A stretch of DNA of 64,000 nucleotides from Paracoccus acridae (GTDB lineage Bacteria; Pseudomonadota; Alphaproteobacteria; Rhodobacterales; Rhodobacteraceae), in NCBI RefSeq assembly GCF_014642735.1, contig NZ_BMIV01000001.1, positions 124,001-188,000 on the forward strand, read 5' to 3'. The notes below the pieces were generated by a model, which was not told where the DNA came from, ran no database searches, and saw only the letters and a program-made list of their open reading frames with translations. Below, one piece after another: positions 18,587-27,165 of the stretch; within the stretch, counting starts at the first letter, position 1, and the number at the start of each line of letters is the position of its first letter. The position numbers and the translations under genes were made by a program.

Positions 18587-19726
18587 ATGTCCTATCTCGA
18601 CTACAAGGTCGCCCAGACGCCCACCGGCATCCGCAAGATCCTGCATCTGAACTGGCCGCTGGTCTTCCTGATCGCCGCCGTGGCCAGCATCGGCTTTCTG
18701 ATGCTGGTGTCCGTCGCGGGGGGCCGCGTGGACACCTGGGCCGAGCCGCAGATGTACCGCTTTGCCGCCGGCATGGTCATCATGATCGCGCTGGCCTTCG
18801 TGCCGATGTGGTTCTGGCGCGGCATCTCGGTCCCCGCCTATGTCTGCTGCTTCCTGCTGCTGATCGCGGTGGAGCTGGTGGGCACCATCGGCATGGGCGC
18901 GCAGCGCTGGATCGACATCGGCCCGATCCGCCTGCAACCGTCCGAGCTGATGAAGATCGCGCTCGTGCTGCTGCTGGCGGCCTATTACGACTGGCTGCCC
19001 GCGCGGCGGGTGTCGCGGCCCCTGTGGGTGCTGATCCCGGTGGTGCTGATCCTGGCGCCCACGGGTCTGGTGCTGATCCAGCCGGACCTGGGCACATCGA
19101 TCATGCTGGTGGCGGGGGGCGGCATCGTGATGTTCGCGGCGGGCGTGTCCTTGTGGTATTTCGGCGTGGTGATCGCGGCCGCCGTGGGGCTGGTCGTGGC
19201 GGTGCTGGAAAGCCGGGGCACGGACTGGCAGCTTCTGAAGGATTACCAGTTCCGCCGCATCGACACCTTCCTGGACCCGACCGCCGATCCCCTGGGCGCG
19301 GGCTACAACATCATCCAGAGCCAGATCGCCCTAGGGTCGGGCGGCTGGTCGGGGCGGGGCTTCATGCAGGGCACGCAGTCGCGGCTGAACTTCCTGCCCG
19401 AAAAGCACACCGACTTCATCTTCACCGTCCTGGCCGAGGAGTTCGGCTTTGTCGGCGCCATGTCGCTTCTGGCGCTGTACACGCTGATCATCGGCTTTTG
19501 CCTGTATTCGGCGCTGACGAACCGCGACCGCTTCGCCGCGCTGATCACGGTGGGCATCAGCGGGACGTTCTTTCTGTATTTCTCGATCAACATGGCCACG
19601 GTGATGGGGCTGCTGCCCGCCAAGGGGTCGCCCCTGCCGCTGGTCAGCTATGGCGGGACGTCGCTTATGATCCTGATGCTGGGCTTCGGGCTGGTGCAGG
19701 CCGCCCATGTCCACAGGCCGCGATGA
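18587..19726 (+). CDS. rodA: Peptidoglycan glycosyltransferase RodA (SEDS family)
   Basis: 379 aa with about ten membrane helices. SEDS signatures are GAQRWIDIGPIRLQPSELMKIALVLLLA (about residues 104-131), the FLPEKHTDFIFTVLAEEFGFVGA segment (about 265-287) carrying the catalytic region, and GLLPAKGSPLPLVSYGGTSLM near the C-terminus. It polymerises glycan strands with its partner PBP2, encoded 4 nt upstream. Confidence 0.97.
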   Translation: MSYLDYKVAQTPTGIRKILHLNWPLVFLIAAVASIGFLMLVSVAGGRVDTWAEPQMYRFAAGMVIMIALAFVPMWFWRGISVPAYVCCFLLLIAVELVGTIGMGAQRWIDIGPIRLQPSELMKIALVLLLAAYYDWLPARRVSRPLWVLIPVVLILAPTGLVLIQPDLGTSIMLVAGGGIVMFAAGVSLWYFGVVIAAAVGLVVAVLESRGTDWQLLKDYQFRRIDTFLDPTADPLGAGYNIIQSQIALGSGGWSGRGFMQGTQSRLNFLPEKHTDFIFTVLAEEFGFVGAMSLLALYTLIIGFCLYSALTNRDRFAALITVGISGTFFLYFSINMATVMGLLPAKGSPLPLVSYGGTSLMILMLGFGLVQAAHVHRPR

Positions 19727-20646
19727 CGATGCGCGTCCTGTTCGCCGCCCCCGATGCGCTGTGGCCCGCCTGGGCGCCCGCCCTGATGCGCCTTGCGCCC
19801 GAGATGGAGCTGGTCCGCGCCGACGATGCCGTCGATCCGGCCCGCATCGACGCCATCATCTTTGCGCCGGGCGGGTCCCTGGACGACCTGTCGCCCTTCG
19901 TCAACGCGCGGCTGGTGCAAAGCCTGTGGGCCGGGGTCGAACGCATCGTGACCAATCCGACGCTGACCCAGCCCCTGGCGCGGATGGTCGATCCTGGGCT
20001 GGCACGCGGCATGGCGGAATATTGCACCGGCTGGGCCTTGCGCGCGCATCTGGGGATGGACCGCTATGCGCAGGACGGCGAATGGCGAAACGGCCTGACC
20101 CCGCCCTTGGCCTGCGACCGGCAGGTGACGATCCTGGGCATGGGCGAACTGGGCCGCAGCGTGGCCGCCATGCTGGACGGCATCGGCTTTCCGGTGTCGG
20201 GTTTCAGCGCGTCGGGCCGACCGGTGCCGGGGGTGCGGGTCTTTGGTCCCGACGACCTGGACCGGGCCTTGGCTGCGGCCGAGATCCTGATCGCCCTGCT
20301 GCCCGACACGCCGCAGACGCGCGGGCTTCTGGATGCCGATCGGCTGGCGCGGCTGCCGCAGGGGGCCTGGCTGATCAATCCGGGGCGCGGCACGGTCCTG
20401 GATGACGAGGCGGTCTTGGCCGCGCTGGACAGCGGCCATCTGGGTCACGCCGTGCTGGACGTGTTCCGCGCCGAGCCGCTGCCCCGCGACCATCCCTTCT
20501 GGTCCCATCCCCGCGTCACCGTCACCCCCCATATCGCCGCCGAGACGCGGGTGGAAACCGCCGCCCCCGTTGCCGTGGAAAACCTGCGCCGCGCGATGTC
20601 GGGGCAGCCGGTGCTGTATCTGGTGGATCGCGACAAGGGCTATTGA
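19723..20646 (+). CDS. ghrA: Glyoxylate/hydroxypyruvate reductase A
   Basis: 307 aa NAD(P)H-dependent 2-hydroxyacid dehydrogenase. The Rossmann motif is VTILGMGELGRSVAAML (about residues 129-145). The catalytic Arg is in INPGRGTVLDDE, Glu in FRAEPLP and His in TPHIAAE. The C-terminus VDRDKGY closely resembles the GhrA ending VDRxxGY. It would reduce glyoxylate to glycolate and hydroxypyruvate to glycerate. ATG overlaps the rodA stop by 4 nt, so it is read from the shape operon, though no functional link is obvious. Confidence 0.82.
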   Translation: MTMRVLFAAPDALWPAWAPALMRLAPEMELVRADDAVDPARIDAIIFAPGGSLDDLSPFVNARLVQSLWAGVERIVTNPTLTQPLARMVDPGLARGMAEYCTGWALRAHLGMDRYAQDGEWRNGLTPPLACDRQVTILGMGELGRSVAAMLDGIGFPVSGFSASGRPVPGVRVFGPDDLDRALAAAEILIALLPDTPQTRGLLDADRLARLPQGAWLINPGRGTVLDDEAVLAALDSGHLGHAVLDVFRAEPLPRDHPFWSHPRVTVTPHIAAETRVETAAPVAVENLRRAMSGQPVLYLVDRDKGY

Positions 20647-20667
20647 ACCGAAACCCGTTGTCATTTG

Positions 20668-20682
20668 TTAACGCGCCGGTAA
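20668..20682 (+). promoter_or_regulatory. CtrA-like box upstream of bphO-bphP
   Basis: TTAA-cgcgccg-GTAA matches the CtrA consensus TTAA-N7-TTAA at seven of eight positions. It starts 49 nt before the bphO start, just downstream of a TTGTCA (20658-20663) that could be a -35. Only sequence resemblance supports it. Confidence 0.35.
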
Positions 20683-20716
20683 GGTCAGCTATTGCGACAT
20701 TCCGGCAAGGGCAGGT

Positions 20717-21280
20717 ATGTCAGGGGGACAACTGGAAAGCCGGTGCTTCATGACCAAGGACGATTCCCTGCGCCGCGTTCTGATGACCGGGACGCGTGAC
20801 CTGCATGATCGTCTGGATCAGGCGGTCGGCACATTTGCCGACGACGGTGCCTATCGCGCATTCCTGTCCGGCAGCTATGCCTTTCGCGCGGCCGTCGAAC
20901 CCGCGCTGACCGGCGAGGACTGGCCGTTGCAGCGGCTGGCCCCGGTGATCGCGCAGGACCTGGCCGATCTGGACCAGCCCCGCCCCGCGCTTCCCCATGC
21001 GCCGGTGCTGGCAGGCCCCGCCGCGCAGGCCGCCGCCCGCTATGTGCTGGAGGGGTCCGCCCTGGGTGCGCGGCTGCTGGCACGGCGCGCGGCGGATCTT
21101 GGCTTCACCTCGGTCCATGGCGCGCGCCACCTGGCGGCGCAGACCGAATCGCCGCATCGCTGGCGGCAGTTCCTGGACTGGATGGAGCGCGCCGACCTTC
21201 CCGCAGCGCCTGCCCTTGCGGCAGCGCGGGCCGTATTTGGGGTTGCGCTCTGCGCCTATGGCGTCAAGTCTGCGACATGA
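20717..21280 (+). CDS. bphO: Biliverdin-forming heme oxygenase (BphO type)
   Basis: 187 aa. Opens heme to biliverdin, the chromophore of bacterial phytochromes. The proximal-His region TRDLHDRLDQAVGTF (about residues 26-40) is the start of the heme-oxygenase fold, and the helix with AAARYVLEGSALGARLLARRA (about 104-124) carries the distal Gly-rich kink. Length matches bacterial BphO/HmuO (about 190-215). An ATG at 20750 is an alternative start. Its stop overlaps bphP by 4 nt, giving chromophore synthesis and receptor in one transcript. Confidence 0.85.
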   Translation: MSGGQLESRCFMTKDDSLRRVLMTGTRDLHDRLDQAVGTFADDGAYRAFLSGSYAFRAAVEPALTGEDWPLQRLAPVIAQDLADLDQPRPALPHAPVLAGPAAQAAARYVLEGSALGARLLARRAADLGFTSVHGARHLAAQTESPHRWRQFLDWMERADLPAAPALAAARAVFGVALCAYGVKSAT

Positions 21281-23853
21281 ACGAAAACACCGCATCCGAC
21301 GCGTCCCTGGTCGGCAAGCCCATCGACCTGACGAATTGCGATCGAGAGCCGATCCATATCCCCGGCAGCATCCAGCCCCATGGCTGCCTGCTGGGCTGCG
21401 ACAATGCGGGCCGGGTCGTCCTGTATCATTCGGACAATGCCGCCGCCCTTCTGAACCTGGCCCAGGCACCACTGGACCAGCCGCTGACCGAGGTGCTGGG
21501 GTCGGAAAACGTGCATCGGCTGCTGAACGCCCTTGCCGTGTCGGGACGAAGCCCCCGTCCATCGCTGATCTTCGGCATGACCGTGAACGGGCGGACGCTG
21601 GATGCCACCATCCACCGCTTCAAGGGCCGCACGATCATCGAATTCGAACCGGCGTCCGAGCGGTTGGGCACGATCATCAGCCTGTCGCGGACCGTCATCG
21701 AACGGCTGCGCGTCATGAGCGACGCCGAACGGCTGATCCAGCAGGCGGCGATGCTGATGCAGGCACAGTTGGGATACGACCGGGTGATGGTCTATCAACT
21801 GGGCGAGGACGGCGCAGGCAAGGTGGTGGCCGAAGCCAAGCTGGACGAACATGAAAGCTTCCGCGGCCAGTATTTTCCCGCCGGCGACATCCCCCAGCAG
21901 GCACGGGCCCTGTATCTGCGCAATCCCATCCGGGTGATCGGCGACGCGTCCTTCGTGCCGGTGCCGATCTGGGCCGGCGATTCCCAGGACGAGCCGCTGG
22001 ACCTGTCCTATGCCCATCTGCGAAGCGTGTCTCCGATCCATTGCGAATACCTGCGCAACATGGGTGTGTCCGCATCCATGTCGGTCTCGATCATCATCGA
22101 CGGCGCCTTGTGGGGGCTGATCGCCTGCCACCATTATTCGCCCAAGATCCTGACCATGGCCGACCGCGCCGCCGCCGAAATGGTGGGCGAGTTCTTCTCG
22201 ATGCATCTGGACGCCCTGACCCGCCGCCAGACCCGAGAAGCCGAGCTGGCCGCCCGCAGCGCGCTTGACGACCTGTTGGTCGATGCCCGCAAGAACGAGG
22301 ATGCGACCGCCGCCCTCCATGCCCGCCTGCCGGAGCTGGCAAAGCTGATCCCCGCGGACGGCATCGGGATGTGGCTGGACGGCTGCTGGACGGCGCTTGG
22401 CCATGCGCCCGCCGAACGCCACATCGCCCCGATCCTGGCCCTGGCCGAAAGCCTGCCCGAGGGCCAGGTCTTCTCGACCGACAACCTGGCCGGGCTGGTG
22501 CCGGTGGATGCGTCGGCGGCCGGGATCGCGGGGCTGATGGTCGTGCCGCTGTCGCGGCGCCCGCGCGATTTCCTGTTCTATTTCCGCAAGGAGGCCGTCC
22601 AGACGCTGGACTGGGCGGGCGATCCGAACAAGACCTATGTCACCGGCAAGTTCGGCGACCGGCTGACGCCGCGCAAAAGCTTTGCCATCTGGAAGGAAAC
22701 CGTTCGCGACCGAAGCCACCCCTGGTCCGAAAGCGACCGCCGCTTTGCCGAGGCGCTGCGCATCGCCGTGGTCGAGGTGCTGCTGTTCAACAACGAGCTT
22801 CTGGCAGACGAGCGTACCCGTGCCGCCGTCCGCCAGCGGGTGCTGAACCAGGAACTGAACCACCGGGTCAAGAACATCCTGGCGGTGATCCAGTCGCTTG
22901 TCAGCCGCAAGCCCAAGGACGGCGAAGCCCTGGCGGATTACGCCAATGCCCTGCGCGGGCGCATCCAGGCCCTTGCCTTTGCCCATGACCAGGTGATCCG
23001 CGACGACCAGGGCGGGATGCTGCACGACCTGCTGGGGGCGGAACTTGGCCCCTATGCGGACGACGGCAAGCCGATCCGGATGGACGGGCCGGCCGTGGTC
23101 CTGGACGGGCGGGCCTTTTCCGTCATGGCGCTGATCTTCCACGAGATGGCGACCAATGCCGCCAAGTACGGCGCCCTGTCGCAGCCCGGCGGCCATCTGT
23201 CGGTGGACTGGCGCATCGACGCGGACGGCCATTGCCGCATCCGCTGGACCGAGGACGGGCTGCACGGGGTGACGCCCCCGGAACGGACAGGCTTCGGTTC
23301 CGCGCTGATCGAGCAATCGCTGCCCTTCGATCTGGGGGGCGAGGCGCGGATCGCCTATCGCCCGCAAGGGATCGCCGCCGCCTTCATGCTGCCCGCGGAT
23401 TTCCTGCACCCTGCCGATCCCGGTCCTGCACCATCCCTGCGCCCCGCGGTCCAGGCTGCCCCTGCCGTCCAGGCTGCCCCCGCCTCGGCCCTGACCGGAC
23501 GGCGCGTCCTGCTGGTCGAGGATCAGACCTTGATCGCCATGGCCCTGGAAAGCGAATTGCAGGACCACGGTTTGCAGGTCACGGGACGTGCCGCCACGGT
23601 CCAGGCCGCCCTGGCGATGATCGACAGCGACGCGCCTGATCTGGCGGTTCTGGACGTGAACCTGGCGGACGAGGATTCGCTGCCCGTGGCCGAAGTCCTG
23701 CGCGACCGTGCCATCCCCTTCGTCTTTGCCACCGGCTATGGCGGGGGGATCGGCCTGCCCCAGGGCTTCGGGGCCATCCCCATCGTCGGCAAGCCCTATC
23801 AGGTGGGCGACATCCTGCAAAAGCTGGCCGAGGCCGAACGGCAGGGCAGGTGA
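21277..23853 (+). CDS. bphP: Bacteriophytochrome with HWE histidine kinase and C-terminal receiver domain
   Basis: 858 aa red/far-red sensor. The PAS domain carries the biliverdin-binding Cys21 (DLTNCDREPIHIPG), followed by GAF (about residues 150-315, with the PAGDIPQQARALY motif, Asp204) and PHY (about 330-505). The kinase is of the HWE class: phospho-acceptor His529 in NHRVKNILAVIQSL, the N-box HEMATNAAKYGAL (His622, Asn627) and Trp657-x-Glu659. A receiver follows (about 742-855; VLLVEDQTL, phospho-Asp793, VGKPY), joined by an Ala/Pro repeat linker (VQAAPAVQAAPAS). The hybrid layout implies an internal phosphorelay; no output gene is adjacent. Confidence 0.93.
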   Translation: MNENTASDASLVGKPIDLTNCDREPIHIPGSIQPHGCLLGCDNAGRVVLYHSDNAAALLNLAQAPLDQPLTEVLGSENVHRLLNALAVSGRSPRPSLIFGMTVNGRTLDATIHRFKGRTIIEFEPASERLGTIISLSRTVIERLRVMSDAERLIQQAAMLMQAQLGYDRVMVYQLGEDGAGKVVAEAKLDEHESFRGQYFPAGDIPQQARALYLRNPIRVIGDASFVPVPIWAGDSQDEPLDLSYAHLRSVSPIHCEYLRNMGVSASMSVSIIIDGALWGLIACHHYSPKILTMADRAAAEMVGEFFSMHLDALTRRQTREAELAARSALDDLLVDARKNEDATAALHARLPELAKLIPADGIGMWLDGCWTALGHAPAERHIAPILALAESLPEGQVFSTDNLAGLVPVDASAAGIAGLMVVPLSRRPRDFLFYFRKEAVQTLDWAGDPNKTYVTGKFGDRLTPRKSFAIWKETVRDRSHPWSESDRRFAEALRIAVVEVLLFNNELLADERTRAAVRQRVLNQELNHRVKNILAVIQSLVSRKPKDGEALADYANALRGRIQALAFAHDQVIRDDQGGMLHDLLGAELGPYADDGKPIRMDGPAVVLDGRAFSVMALIFHEMATNAAKYGALSQPGGHLSVDWRIDADGHCRIRWTEDGLHGVTPPERTGFGSALIEQSLPFDLGGEARIAYRPQGIAAAFMLPADFLHPADPGPAPSLRPAVQAAPAVQAAPASALTGRRVLLVEDQTLIAMALESELQDHGLQVTGRAATVQAALAMIDSDAPDLAVLDVNLADEDSLPVAEVLRDRAIPFVFATGYGGGIGLPQGFGAIPIVGKPYQVGDILQKLAEAERQGR

Positions 23854-24005
23854 CAGGGCGGTTAGGTAATCCCTGGCCGCAACCCTGCCATGTTTGCGCA
23901 ACTTTCGGGACGTTCGGCATTCTCTTTCCGCAGCATTTGGGTTAGCGCAGCCCGTCCGGCATCTTCCGCGATGCTGGCCTTTCCCTGACAAGCGGACGAT
24001 GAACC

Positions 24006-25301
24006 ATGACTGATCAGACCATCACTGCGCCCGCCACGGCGCGCGGCACGCCCGTCAACTCTCCTGCACGGGTGCTGCTGGCCAGCCTGATCGGCACGAC
24101 GATCGAATTCTTCGATTTCTACGTCTATGCGACGGCTGCCGTGCTGGTCTTCCCGACCCTGTTCTTCCCGGCCGAGGACGCGACCACCGCGTTGCTGGCA
24201 TCCTTCGCCACGTTTTCCATCGCCTTCTTCGCGCGTCCCTTCGGCGCCATCGTCTTCGGCCATTTCGGCGACCGCATCGGCCGCAAGGCCACGCTGGTCG
24301 CGGCGCTGCTGACCATGGGGGTGTCCACCGTCATCATCGGCCTGCTGCCGACCTATGCCCAGATCGGCGTCGCGGCGCCCGCGCTTCTGGCCCTGTGCCG
24401 GTTCGGGCAGGGCTTCGGCCTGGGCGGCGAATGGGGCGGGGCGGTCCTGCTGGCGACCGAGAACGCCCCGGAGGGCAAGCGAAGCTGGTATGGCATGTTC
24501 CCCCAGCTTGGCGCCCCGGTCGGGCTGTTCCTGTCGTCGGGCTTCTTCTGGGTGCTGCTTCACTTCATGTCGCAGGAAGACCTGCTGGCCTGGGGCTGGC
24601 GGCTGCCCTTCCTGGCCTCGATCATCCTGATCGTGCTGGGCCTGTGGGTTCGCCTGTCCATCACCGAGACCCCGGAATTCGCCGAGGCCGTCAAGCGCGA
24701 CCAGCGGGTGTCCGTCCCGGTCGTGGAACTGTTCCGCAACCACAAGCGCAGCCTGGTCCTGGGCACCTTTGTCGCGCTTGTGACATTCGTGCTGTTCTAT
24801 ATCTGCTCGGCCTGGCTTCTGTCCTATAACGTCAAGGTGCGCCAGGTCACCTTCATGGACGCGCTGCTGATGCAGATCTATGGCTCGGTGATCTTCGGGC
24901 TTGCGATCCCGATGGCGGGCAAGGTCGCGGATGCGGTCGGACGCCGTCCGTTCCTGGTCGTCGTCACGGTGCTGATCGGCATCTTCTCGTTCTTCCTGGC
25001 GCCGCTGATGGGCGGGGGGCAGGGCGGGCTTTACCTGTTCGTGACCCTGGGCATGTTCCTGATGGGCCTGACCTATGGCGTCATCGGCGCCGCCCTGGCC
25101 GCGCCCTTCCCGACGCGGGTGCGCTACACGGGGGCGTCGATCACCTTCAACTTCGCGGGGATCTTCGGGGCCTCGCTGGCACCCTATGCCGCAACCTGGT
25201 TGCAGCAGACCTATGGCCTGGCCCATGTCGGCTATTACATGCTGGCGGCATCGGTGATCACGCTGATCTGCATCCTGGCATCGGGCCGGGACGAGGTCTG
25301 A
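24006..25301 (+). CDS. MFS transporter, metabolite:H+ symporter (MHS) type
   Basis: 431 aa with about twelve membrane helices. MHS-type signatures are IGTTIEFFDFYVYATAA (residues 30-46) and GHFGDRIGRKATLV (the MFS loop 2-3 motif, about 83-96), then RFGQGFGLGGEWGGAVLL (about 133-150). The group moves organic acids and compatible solutes (ProP, KgtP, ShiA relatives) with protons. Substrate cannot be fixed from sequence. The next gene begins immediately after the stop. Confidence 0.88.
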   Translation: MTDQTITAPATARGTPVNSPARVLLASLIGTTIEFFDFYVYATAAVLVFPTLFFPAEDATTALLASFATFSIAFFARPFGAIVFGHFGDRIGRKATLVAALLTMGVSTVIIGLLPTYAQIGVAAPALLALCRFGQGFGLGGEWGGAVLLATENAPEGKRSWYGMFPQLGAPVGLFLSSGFFWVLLHFMSQEDLLAWGWRLPFLASIILIVLGLWVRLSITETPEFAEAVKRDQRVSVPVVELFRNHKRSLVLGTFVALVTFVLFYICSAWLLSYNVKVRQVTFMDALLMQIYGSVIFGLAIPMAGKVADAVGRRPFLVVVTVLIGIFSFFLAPLMGGGQGGLYLFVTLGMFLMGLTYGVIGAALAAPFPTRVRYTGASITFNFAGIFGASLAPYAATWLQQTYGLAHVGYYMLAASVITLICILASGRDEV

Positions 25302-26342
25302 ATGGCCGAAGGGTTGCGCGGGCGGCAAGCGGCCACCGTGCTGATCGGCGCCGCGGGCGTGGCGCTGTTCTGGCTGCTGCACCTGCCGCTGCCCTTCCTG
25401 TTCGGACCGATGATCGCGTCGCTTGCCGCCGCCCTGCTGGGCGCGCGGCTGGCGGGGCTGGGGCAGATGTCGGTCGCGGCACGGTCCGTGCTGGGCGTGG
25501 CCATCGGCGCCTCGGTGACGCCCGCGCTTGTGGCGCAACTGCCGTCGATGCTGGCCTCGGTCGCGATCATCCCCGTCTATGTCGCGGCGATCGGCCTGGT
25601 GGGCGTGCCGTTCTTCCGCCGCTTCTGCGGCTTCGATCTGGTGACGGCCTTTTATGCCGCGATGCCGGGCGGCGCGGCCGACATGACCATCTTCGGGGCC
25701 GAGGCAGGCGCCAACATCCGCCAGGTCTCGCTTGTCCATGTCACGCGGCTGCTGGTCATCATGGTTGTCGGGCCGCTGGTGCTGGTATCGGTTTACGGTG
25801 TTGAACTGACGCACCCGGTGGGTCGGCCCGCAGCCGACATCCCCCTGTCCGAACTGGCGGTCATGGCGGCTGCCGCCCTGATCGGCTGGAAGGTCGCGGA
25901 ACGCCTTGGCCTGTTCGGCGCGGCGATCCTTGGCCCGCTGATCCTGGCTATGGCGCTGTCGCTGGCGGGCGTCCTGCACATGCGCCCCCCGCGCGAGGCG
26001 CTGCTGGCCGCGCAGTTCCTGATCGGCATCGGCATCGGCACCAGCTATGTCGGCGTCACGCTGCGCGAGTTGCGGGAAACGGTGGCGGGTGGCGCGGTCT
26101 TCGTCCTGATCCTGGCGGTGATCGCGGGCGCGGTGACGGAATTCGTGACCCTGACCGGCCTTGCCCCGCCGGTCGAGGGGTTCCTGGCCTTCATGCCGGG
26201 CGGGCAGGCGGAAATGTCCATGCTGGCGCTGATCGCGGGGGCCGATCTCAGCTTCGTGGTGGTCCACCACATCACGCGGGTGATCCTGGTCCTGACGGGC
26301 GCGCCGATCCTGTTCGCGCTGGTCCGGCGCCGCCGCCCCTAG
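25302..26342 (+). CDS. AbrB-family membrane protein
   Basis: 346 aa, with a dozen or so short hydrophobic helices in two related halves. Each half has a conserved PGG element: AAMPGGAADMTIFGAEAG (about residues 118-135) and AFMPGGQAEMSMLALIAG (about 298-315). That internal duplication with PGG(A/Q)x(D/E)M is the mark of the AbrB/YbgN-type family (putative ammonia monooxygenase regulator in old annotations), now viewed as likely transporters. It directly abuts the MFS gene, suggesting a shared substrate or regulation. Function unproven. Confidence 0.8.
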   Translation: MAEGLRGRQAATVLIGAAGVALFWLLHLPLPFLFGPMIASLAAALLGARLAGLGQMSVAARSVLGVAIGASVTPALVAQLPSMLASVAIIPVYVAAIGLVGVPFFRRFCGFDLVTAFYAAMPGGAADMTIFGAEAGANIRQVSLVHVTRLLVIMVVGPLVLVSVYGVELTHPVGRPAADIPLSELAVMAAAALIGWKVAERLGLFGAAILGPLILAMALSLAGVLHMRPPREALLAAQFLIGIGIGTSYVGVTLRELRETVAGGAVFVLILAVIAGAVTEFVTLTGLAPPVEGFLAFMPGGQAEMSMLALIAGADLSFVVVHHITRVILVLTGAPILFALVRRRRP

Positions 26343-26348
26343 GCAACC

Positions 26349-27008
26349 TCAGGCCAGTGTCCGGCGCATGGCGGCGATCAGGTCATGGAAGCGGTCCCCC
26401 TGCACGATGACGTGATCGTGCAAGGCCCGTGCCGCGCCGTCACCGTCACCATCCCGGATCGCCGTCACGATGGCGTCGTGTTCCGCAAACGACCGCCCCA
26501 TGCGGTTTCGGACCTGCAACTGCATCCGCCGATAGGGTTGAAGCATGGCATGCAGCCGCGCGGCTTCTTGCACCAGGAAGGCGTTGTGCGTGGCGCGATA
26601 GATGCAGTGGTGGAATTCCGAATTGCGCGCGTAATAGGCCTCGACCTCGCCCGCCTCGGCCAGGCGGCGGCAATCGTCGTGGACCCCCTGGAAGGCGTCC
26701 AGTTCCGCCTGGGTGATGCGGCGGGCGGCCAGGCGGCCGCAGCTTGCCTCGATCTCGGCCATGACCTCGAAGCGTTCGGCCAGTTCCTCGGGCGACCACT
26801 GGCTGACGAAGGTGCCGCGCTTGGGCATGACGCGCACCAGCCCCGATGCTTCAAGCTGCTGGAACGCCTCGCGGATGGGGGTGCGGGAACAGTCGAATTC
26901 CTGCTCCAGCGCCTCGGGGTCAAGGCGGGTGCCGGGCAGGTATCGGCCTGCCACGATGGCGTCTTCCAGGGCGCGCCTGATGCGCAGGGTGTTGGGAACG
27001 CTGGTCAA
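26349..27008 (-). CDS. matR: GntR-family regulator with FCD domain (MatR-like)
   Basis: 219 aa. The N-terminal GntR helix-turn-helix is LRIRRALEDAIVAGRYLPGTRLDPEALEQEFDCSRTPIREAFQQLEASGLV (about residues 8-58). The C-terminal FCD ligand domain has the metal-binding His/Asp residues (EFHHCIYRATHN, about 131-142; FAEHDAIVTAI). It is divergent from matC-matA-matB, the arrangement of the Rhizobium mat locus, in which MatR responds to malonate. The functional label is by context. Candidate operators lie in the shared intergenic region. Confidence 0.82.
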   Translation of the reverse strand: MTSVPNTLRIRRALEDAIVAGRYLPGTRLDPEALEQEFDCSRTPIREAFQQLEASGLVRVMPKRGTFVSQWSPEELAERFEVMAEIEASCGRLAARRITQAELDAFQGVHDDCRRLAEAGEVEAYYARNSEFHHCIYRATHNAFLVQEAARLHAMLQPYRRMQLQVRNRMGRSFAEHDAIVTAIRDGDGDGAARALHDHVIVQGDRFHDLIAAMRRTLA

Positions 27009-27067
27009 GACTTGCCTCCTTGCCGGTCCAGCCTAGCAAACAAGCCTGAAACATTCATCACCCATTC

Positions 27068-27108
27068 TGTTATATACATCACATCGGCGTGGGCGTATAA
27101 CGTCGTTA
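27068..27108 (+). promoter_or_regulatory. matC promoter with two overlapping operator-like repeats
   Basis: TATACA (27073-27078), 17 nt, then TATAAC (27096-27101) reads as a sigma70 promoter for matC. TGT-N5-ACA (27068-27078), the half-site pattern of FCD-type GntR proteins, covers the -35. The perfect inverted repeat TAACG-t-CGTTA (27098-27108) covers the -10. Repression by MatR bound here would be direct. The match is by eye only. Confidence 0.5.
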
Positions 27109-27165
27109 ATCCGAGGATTCGTGTGGAGGCGGATCCCCAAGTTCATGCAGGAAGGGGAGAACCGC

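Noticed and set aside
21256..23991. 911-codon open frame antisense to bphP
   Set aside because: No recognisable domain; bphP on the other strand has all phytochrome and kinase motifs.
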